DNA from: JBKECY01 sp047975025 | GTDB lineage: Bacteria; Bacillota; Clostridia; Lachnospirales; Lachnospiraceae | Assembly: GCA_047975025.1 (NCBI GenBank) | Contig: JBKECY010000006.1 | Span: forward strand, 1 to 64,000 | Direction: 5' to 3' | DNA: 64,000 bases | The notes under the pieces: generated by a model | Told to the model about the DNA's origin: nothing | Databases searched by the model: none | What the model saw: the letters and a program-made list of their open reading frames with translations, nothing else | Program-made: the position numbers and the translations under genes | Shown: positions 59,065 to 64,000 of the stretch, piece by piece | Numbering within the stretch: the stretch's first letter is position 1 | Layout: every line of letters starts with the position of its first letter

Positions 59065-61761
59065 TTATACGTGCCACTCTTTACTTGTCAGTGCACGCTT
59101 CACATTCTTAATTGCTATTTTACCCTTACGCTTTAACACCTGCTTGATGACAACCGGCTTCAGGTCTTCGAATGCCACACCGGCACCATCGTATTGACGT
59201 ACCAATGTAATCGCATCAAAGTTACATTTCGTTGTACACTGTCCGCATCCCACACATAGGAATGAATCTACAACAGAGGCACCGCATCCCAGACACCGCT
59301 GTGTTTCTTTTTGAATCTGTTCTTCGGTAAATGTCTCTCGTAAATCACTAAATGTATGATTCTGTCCTCCTGCCGCAGTGTGCGAGCTCTTTTGTCTGGG
59401 CATTTTGTCAAAACCGTCAAACAGGACGCTGTCCTTATCAAGTGCCAGATACTCCCTTCTGTCCCTGCCGATGACCAGACTTTGTCCGGGATGGACGAAA
59501 CGATGAATTGAAACCGCTCCCTGCTTACCGGCTGCAATCGCATCGATTGCAAATCTCGGTCCCGTATATACATCTCCGCCGGTAAACACATCCGGTTCAT
59601 TCGTCTGATAGGTCAGGGCATCTGCGATGATGGTCTGATTAGGATTTAACTTAATATCACTGTCCTTTAGCAGACCGCCCCAATCAATTGCCTGTCCGAT
59701 AGAGAGCAGAATATAATCAGCTTTAACAAAGAGTACTTCGTCTTCATCATATACCGGGGCGAATCTTCCGTTCGCATCCGTCACAGAAACACATTTCTTA
59801 AATTCAATTCCTACGACCCGGTTGTCTTCCAGCACAATTCTTTTCGGCCCCCAGGAATTATTGATTTCAATCCCTTCAATGGTAGCCTCTTCGATTTCTT
59901 CATCCAGTGCCGGCATTTCTTCTCTGTTTTCCAGCGCATACATCTGCACTTTTCCGGCACCGACTCTGACCGCCGTTCTGGCTATATCTATGGCCACGTT
60001 ACCGCCGCCAATGACGATGACATTTCCTGAGAGCTGCAGATCCTTCTTCATATTGACCTGCTTTAAGAAGTCCACACCCACGAGGACGCCCTCCCCGCCT
60101 TCGCCTTCAATTCCGGGCTTTCTGCCCAGCTGCGCGCCGATGGCGAGATAAAAAGCTTCAAATCCCTGCTCTCTTAGCTCCGCTAGACTGACATCTTTTC
60201 CGACTTCGATTCCCGTCTTGAATACAACGCCCATTTCCTTTAATATATCTATTTCCGCATTGACGACATCTTTTTCCAATCGGAAGGAAGGGATGCCAAA
60301 TGTCAGCATACCACCCAGAATATCATGTTTTTCATAGACCGTTACATCATATCCGTCAATTGCCAGATAATAAGCGCAGGACAGACCGGAGGGACCTGCT
60401 CCTATAACAGCAATTTTTCTGCCATATTCGTGTCTGCGCTTGGGTATAAAGCGTCTTTGCTCATTTAAATCCTGCTGTGCAATGAATTTCTTGATCTCGT
60501 CGATTGCAATCGGCTCGTCCATATCACCTCTGGTACAGGCAGATTCACAGGTACTGGGGCAGATTCTGCCGCAGACCGCCGGAAATGGATTTTCCTGTTT
60601 GATCAGTTCCAGCGCTTTTGTATACTGTCCTTGTGATGCCAGCTTAATATATCCCTGAATTGCAATATGGGCCGGGCACTGTGTCTTACAGGGGCTTGTC
60701 CCCGTATCAACAACATTTTTTCTGGTCGTACGATATTCCGGATTCCATTTTTCTTCTCCCCAGACAGTATCCCGCGGCGTTTCCTCTCTGATGATTTCTC
60801 CGATGACCGGCTCTTTGGAGCAAAGCTTCTGTCCCAGCTGAATTGCATTTACAGGACAATTCTGCACGCATTCACCGCATGCCACACATTTATCCTTATC
60901 CACCTGAGAAACATAGTTGGATCTGACCATATCCGCATTGATGAACATCTCAGCACTTCTCAGCGACAGGCACGAACAGCCGCAGCAGTTACAGATTGCA
61001 TGTGTTTTACCGGAACCATCCAGATTCGGAATTTGATGCATCAGACCGTTTTCTTCTGCTCTTTGGATAATTTCAAACGCTTCTTCTCTTGTAATCTTCC
61101 GTCCCCGTCCGGTACGGATGTAGTATTCTGCCGCATGTCCCATCTGAATACACATATCTTCTTTCAGGTGACCGCAGCCCTCCCCCATCACTTCCCGGAC
61201 AGTCCGACAGGAGCAGTCAGATACGGTAAAAATGTCATTCTCGTTGAGATATTTTGACACCTCTTCATAGGAAGCTTTACGGGTTTCGCCCTGAATGGCC
61301 GTTTCAATCGGGATGACACGCATCAGCCCCACACCCACAGGAAAGCTGCCTGCGGTTCGAGGCCCCCGTACTCTGCCGTATGCTTCAAAGGATTCTGCGA
61401 TTTGAGGGTACTTTGCCACATTCTCTTTGTTATTGACCATCATCTCCATGATTCCGGGAACCCATGTGTCGTACCAAAACGTATCGACACCGTCAATCAC
61501 ATTGACGAACAGAACGCCAATCTGAGCCAGCTCAAGCAACAACTGCTGTGTACGTTCTACGCCTTTACCGCACAAGGGTGCTAATTTCTCTGCCGTAGTT
61601 TTCTTGCGTATCTCCATACAGAGCACCACCTCTGCCATTTCCTCCGTTACGACAGGCTCTAAGATCCTATACTCTGGATCTGTCGCTTTAATCTCAGATT
61701 TTGAGCCTCTCTTCTTTCTGCTTATGTGATTCGCAAGATCCAATACCTTTTCTTTTACCAT
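59065..61761 (-). CDS. Large Fe-S flavoprotein, GltD-like, between hypB and hypA
   Basis: The 898-aa multidomain redox protein starts with an ArsR-like/4Fe-4S N-terminal region (about 1-300: SDCSCRTVRE, AICNCCGCSC). A ferredoxin domain follows (CVACGECVQNCP near 305). Next comes a glutamate-synthase-beta-like domain with an N-terminal cluster (CKTQCPAHIAIQGY, CGRICPSTCESAC), FAD loop VIGAGPSGLSCAYYLA, NAD(P) loop VIGGGNVAIDIARTA and TGGDVYTGP. A C-terminal dicluster (CLGCGASV, CVGCGQCTTKC) ends it. It probably moves electrons between NAD(P)H, ferredoxin and a partner not encoded here. Both nickel chaperones flank it. Confidence 0.85.
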   Translation of the reverse strand: MVKEKVLDLANHISRKKRGSKSEIKATDPEYRILEPVVTEEMAEVVLCMEIRKKTTAEKLAPLCGKGVERTQQLLLELAQIGVLFVNVIDGVDTFWYDTWVPGIMEMMVNNKENVAKYPQIAESFEAYGRVRGPRTAGSFPVGVGLMRVIPIETAIQGETRKASYEEVSKYLNENDIFTVSDCSCRTVREVMGEGCGHLKEDMCIQMGHAAEYYIRTGRGRKITREEAFEIIQRAEENGLMHQIPNLDGSGKTHAICNCCGCSCLSLRSAEMFINADMVRSNYVSQVDKDKCVACGECVQNCPVNAIQLGQKLCSKEPVIGEIIREETPRDTVWGEEKWNPEYRTTRKNVVDTGTSPCKTQCPAHIAIQGYIKLASQGQYTKALELIKQENPFPAVCGRICPSTCESACTRGDMDEPIAIDEIKKFIAQQDLNEQRRFIPKRRHEYGRKIAVIGAGPSGLSCAYYLAIDGYDVTVYEKHDILGGMLTFGIPSFRLEKDVVNAEIDILKEMGVVFKTGIEVGKDVSLAELREQGFEAFYLAIGAQLGRKPGIEGEGGEGVLVGVDFLKQVNMKKDLQLSGNVIVIGGGNVAIDIARTAVRVGAGKVQMYALENREEMPALDEEIEEATIEGIEINNSWGPKRIVLEDNRVVGIEFKKCVSVTDANGRFAPVYDEDEVLFVKADYILLSIGQAIDWGGLLKDSDIKLNPNQTIIADALTYQTNEPDVFTGGDVYTGPRFAIDAIAAGKQGAVSIHRFVHPGQSLVIGRDRREYLALDKDSVLFDGFDKMPRQKSSHTAAGGQNHTFSDLRETFTEEQIQKETQRCLGCGASVVDSFLCVGCGQCTTKCNFDAITLVRQYDGAGVAFEDLKPVVIKQVLKRKGKIAIKNVKRALTSKEWHV

Positions 61762-61773
61762 AGCTCTCCTCCT

Positions 61774-62448
61774 TTAGTTTTCCTCCTGCCACGCTGCCAC
61801 TTCACTTTGAAGCCACTCCACCCATGTATCGATTCCTTCTCCGGTCTTGGCAGAAATCGGAATGATTTTGACAGCCGGATTTAATTTTCTTACATACCGT
61901 TCGCACGCCGCCAGGTCAAAGTCAAAATAGTCCATGACATCTATCTTATTAATAAGCAATACATCCACAATGCCAAACATCAGCGGATATTTCAGCGGCT
62001 TGTCATCTCCCTCCGGCACACTTAGGATCATGGCATTTTTGACTGCTCCCGTATCAAATTCCGCCGGGCAGACCAGATTGCCGACATTCTCAAGAATCAC
62101 CAAATCATGTGCATCGCCTCCAAGTGCCTCTAAGCCTTGTCTGGTCATCTCAGCATCCAGATGACACATCCCGCCCGTATGCAATTGAATCACCGGAACT
62201 CCCCTTGCCGCAATGGTCTGCGCATCCACATCTGAGTCGATATCAGCCTCCATCACAGCCAGCCGCAATTGATCTTGGATCTGCTCGATTGTTCTTTCCA
62301 GTGTCGTTGTTTTCCCTGAACCTGGTGAAGACATCAGATTCAGGAGGAATGTTTTTTGTTCTTTAAGGTCTTTTCTCAGCAAATCAGCTCGCTGGTCGTT
62401 GTCCTCAAATACACTTTTTTTGATTTCTAACACTCTGAATTCACTCAT
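61774..62448 (-). CDS. hypB: Nickel-insertion GTPase HypB
   Basis: The 224-aa G3E/SIMIBI GTPase has Walker A SSPGSGKTT (40-48), the nickel/zinc-site Cys-His GGMCHLD (C95, H96) with C127 in GNLVCPAEF, and NKID for guanine. It lacks the His-rich N-terminus of nickel-storing forms. It works with HypA in nickel delivery. GAAGGAG precedes the ATG, and a FadR-type operator sits directly upstream of that site. First gene of the operon. Confidence 0.95.
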   Translation of the reverse strand: MSEFRVLEIKKSVFEDNDQRADLLRKDLKEQKTFLLNLMSSPGSGKTTTLERTIEQIQDQLRLAVMEADIDSDVDAQTIAARGVPVIQLHTGGMCHLDAEMTRQGLEALGGDAHDLVILENVGNLVCPAEFDTGAVKNAMILSVPEGDDKPLKYPLMFGIVDVLLINKIDVMDYFDFDLAACERYVRKLNPAVKIIPISAKTGEGIDTWVEWLQSEVAAWQEEN

Positions 62449-62460
62449 TTTTTCTCCTTC

Positions 62461-62529
62461 TGGTCATACCAGATTGTATTTATTAAGTATCTTTGATATG
62501 AATTTATCATTATCGAGAATAAAAGTCAA
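62461..62529 (-). promoter_or_regulatory. hyp operon promoter with GntR-type operator
   Basis: On the minus strand TTGACT (62524-62529), a 17-bp spacer and TAAATT (62501-62506). TGGTCATACCA (62461-62471) downstream fits the FadR-subfamily consensus TNGTnnnACNA and lies between the start of transcription and the hypB ribosome site, suiting repression by the divergently encoded GntR protein. Confidence 0.7.
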
Positions 62530-62570
62530 TATTATCTGTGCGTTTCTTACAATTATAATATAAATAGGCA

Positions 62571-62633
62571 TTGATTTTATATCTTTTGTACATTATAATA
62601 ATAATATCTTACATTTGGTATGTGGTCGTACCA
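62571..62633 (+). promoter_or_regulatory. gntR promoter with matching operator
   Basis: TTGATT (62571-62576), a 17-bp spacer and TATAAT (62594-62599). TGGTCGTACCA (62623-62633) matches the operator at the hyp promoter, and in both cases it ends right before the ribosome site. Autoregulation is likely. Confidence 0.7.
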
Positions 62634-62647
62634 GAAAGGAAACTGAA

Positions 62648-63355
62648 ATGGAATTTGATAAATTATTTTCCCCCTCACTAAGGGAGCTATTTGTACAGCA
62701 GTTGGAGCACATGATTCTGGCTGGGAAATTAAAGACCGGTGAAAAGCTTCCATCCGAAAGACAGTTGGCAGAAACAATGCAGGTAAGCCGCGCCGTTGTC
62801 AACGGCGGAATCTCTGACCTGGAGAAGAAAGGGTTTCTTATTATAAAACCTCGTATTGGTACCTTTGTGGCTGATTATCGAAGAAATGGAACTTTAGATA
62901 CACTGATTGCCATTATGAAGTACAATGGCGGCAGGCTGCGCGATGATGAGATCCGCTCCATATTGGAGGTTCGCCTGGCTCTGGGCACACTTGCTGTCAA
63001 CTTGTTTCTGCCAACGGCAACCGATGCCGATATCGAACTGCTGCACTCTATCGCCGAACGAATTAAAGTCTCCGAACTAACGTCGGAGGCCTGTGCTGCC
63101 GCTTTTGACTTTCACCATGAACTGGCTGTCCTGTCCGGCAACACACTCATCCCCTTGATCTTTCATTCTTTCAAGGTACCGGTATTAAGCCTCTGGGAGC
63201 GATTCTGCGCTCTCTACGGCACAGAGGCCCTTTATAACAATACCTACACCTTATGGCGCTGCCTAAGCGAACGGGATGCCACAGGCGCTGTCCAATGGAT
63301 TGAAATCTCTATCGGCAGCAGCACACATGGAGAGCGTCCGATTTACTACGAATAA
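62648..63355 (+). CDS. GntR-family (FadR/FCD) regulator
   Basis: The 235-aa regulator has an N-terminal winged helix-turn-helix (LSPS.. GEKLPSERQLAETMQVSRAVVNGGISDLEKKGFL, about 25-75) and an all-helical FCD ligand domain (LEVRLALGTLAVNLF, FDFHHELAVLSGN with a metal-site His). The ATG at 62648 has AGAAAGGA upstream. It is divergent from hypB and shares an operator motif with it, so its ligand probably signals need for the nickel chaperones or the flavoprotein. Confidence 0.88.
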   Translation: MEFDKLFSPSLRELFVQQLEHMILAGKLKTGEKLPSERQLAETMQVSRAVVNGGISDLEKKGFLIIKPRIGTFVADYRRNGTLDTLIAIMKYNGGRLRDDEIRSILEVRLALGTLAVNLFLPTATDADIELLHSIAERIKVSELTSEACAAAFDFHHELAVLSGNTLIPLIFHSFKVPVLSLWERFCALYGTEALYNNTYTLWRCLSERDATGAVQWIEISIGSSTHGERPIYYE

Positions 63356-63359
63356 GCTG

Positions 63360-63410
63360 CAAAAAAAGAGGTATCTTACGAATCGGATCATCGATTCGTA
63401 AGATACCTCT
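63360..63410. terminator. Strong bidirectional terminator
   Basis: AGAGGTATCTTACGAATC (63367-63384) and GATTCGTAAGATACCTCT (63393-63410) are perfect 18-bp arms with an 8-nt loop. T-runs flank on the minus side (seven) and, less cleanly, on the plus side. It separates the convergent gntR and 3D-protein genes. Confidence 0.9.
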
Positions 63411-63418
63411 CTATTATT

Positions 63419-64000
63419 TTAGCTTACTTGATATACTTCCGCATATTGAGAGCCAAATTGCAGCGCTTCTGCATGTGTGTTATGGAAGATATCTACATGA
63501 CCATATGCAGTTCCCCTATCTTCCACGGTATAAACAACTCCGTTTATTAAAAGCTTGGTTCCGAATGGAACACCTCCCATGGCAACTGTTCTGCCTGCCG
63601 TTGGGGTCGTACCACTTGCCGTATTACCGCCTGCCCAAGAGCCGCAGCAAATCGCACATGGACAATAGGCCGTAAGTCTGAAGGTTCCCAGGTAAGTCCC
63701 TTGAGAAGATGACTCTCCTGCACCTGTATCAGCTACCGTTTCCGGTGCCGCTACCGGCTGACTGACCGAAGTGTCTGCCGCTTCTGTACTCGCTGTCTGT
63801 GCAGCTGCCTGCGCTGTTGATGCGGCCGCTGCCGAGGCTGCCTGTTCTGCCTGCGCAATTGCTGTCTTTTGAGCAACTGCTTCGTCTGCCGCCTGCTTTA
63901 ACAGCTGGTTAAGCGCCTCTTCCTGCTGGCTTACTGTGGAAAGCAGGGCAGCTTCCTGTGCCTGTCCCTCCGTAATATCAGCAGAATATTCCTGAATTGT
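63419..64000 (-). CDS. 3D-domain cell-wall protein, N-terminus beyond window
   Basis: The minus-strand frame enters from the right edge and ends at TAA (63419-63421), giving 193 residues. The first ~100 are a helical, Ala/Gln-rich coiled coil (QQEEALNQLLKQAADEAV, then AAAAST repeats), as in CwlO/NlpC-type wall proteins. A short Ser/Gly linker follows. The C-terminus is a 3D domain: FRLTAYCPCAICCG, NTASGTTPTAGRTVAMG, PFGTKLLING, YTVEDRGTAYGHVDIFHNTHAEALQFG. The three catalytic-type Asp/Glu positions (ED, VDIF) are present. Related proteins cleave peptidoglycan glycans. A secretion signal would be outside the window. Confidence 0.85.
   Translation of the reverse strand, partial: TIQEYSADITEGQAQEAALLSTVSQQEEALNQLLKQAADEAVAQKTAIAQAEQAASAAAASTAQAAAQTASTEAADTSVSQPVAAPETVADTGAGESSSQGTYLGTFRLTAYCPCAICCGSWAGGNTASGTTPTAGRTVAMGGVPFGTKLLINGVVYTVEDRGTAYGHVDIFHNTHAEALQFGSQYAEVYQVS

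Overview
The window looks like chromosome from an anaerobic Lachnospiraceae-type Clostridium. Support comes from strong Shine-Dalgarno sites, lipobox lipoproteins, a large Gram-positive SRP RNA, a YerC/YecD repressor, an oxygen-sensitive NrdG-type activase and many Fe-S flavoproteins. No species can be named from the sequence alone.

Region 1 (1-15,400) is AT-rich and appears horizontally acquired. After the start of one small ICE-type gene, nine tightly packed minus-strand genes form a complex type I restriction-modification locus. In transcription order they are: a degenerate-methylase/TRD fusion, an ADP-ribosylglycohydrolase-HsdM fusion, a second HsdM, HsdS, a tyrosine recombinase, a truncated HsdS cassette, another HsdS, HsdR, and an ImmA/IrrE-type metalloprotease with a C-terminal helix-turn-helix. 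This is the most unusual part of the window. It joins an ADP-ribose-removing fold to a DNA methylase and carries a shufflable specificity module. It ends at the 3' end of rlmD, a gene known as an ICE insertion hotspot.

Region 2 (15,400-31,200) is ordinary chromosome: rlmD, a small membrane protein, pcrA, a glycosyltransferase/ATP-grasp fusion with a DUF218 protein, yerC, a PHP phosphatase, a BMP-family (nucleoside-type) ABC importer, the SRP RNA, tadA with an EamA exporter, and an NrdG-type radical-SAM protein.

Region 3 (31,200-40,150) holds two cofactor/sulfur loci. One is an SsuABC-type importer joined to an AprAB-like flavoprotein/ferredoxin pair. The other is a cobalamin-riboswitch operon with two CobU-type genes and a BtuFCD-type importer.

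Region 4 (40,150-56,100) is a likely nitrogen-scavenging locus. Two permease/ATPase pairs and one lipoprotein, a nucleotide-kinase-like protein, an ornithine-cyclodeaminase-family enzyme and an AraC regulator run into ureABCEFGD with no visible break, so about 15 genes may be co-transcribed. A divergent YtcJ-type amidohydrolase has its own AraC regulator. The urease set is atypical: UreG lacks the CPH metal-binding segment and UreC has Ala for the flap Cys.

Region 5 (56,100-64,000) contains gapA, whose 3' end runs into the remnant of a surface-protein sorting signal, then an intact Thr/Pro-stalk surface protein and tRNA-Pro(CGG). A hypB / large Fe-S flavoprotein / hypA operon follows, facing a GntR regulator; both promoters carry FadR-type operators. 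The window closes inside a 3D-domain cell-wall protein. HypAB may serve the nearby urease, since no hydrogenase gene is present here.
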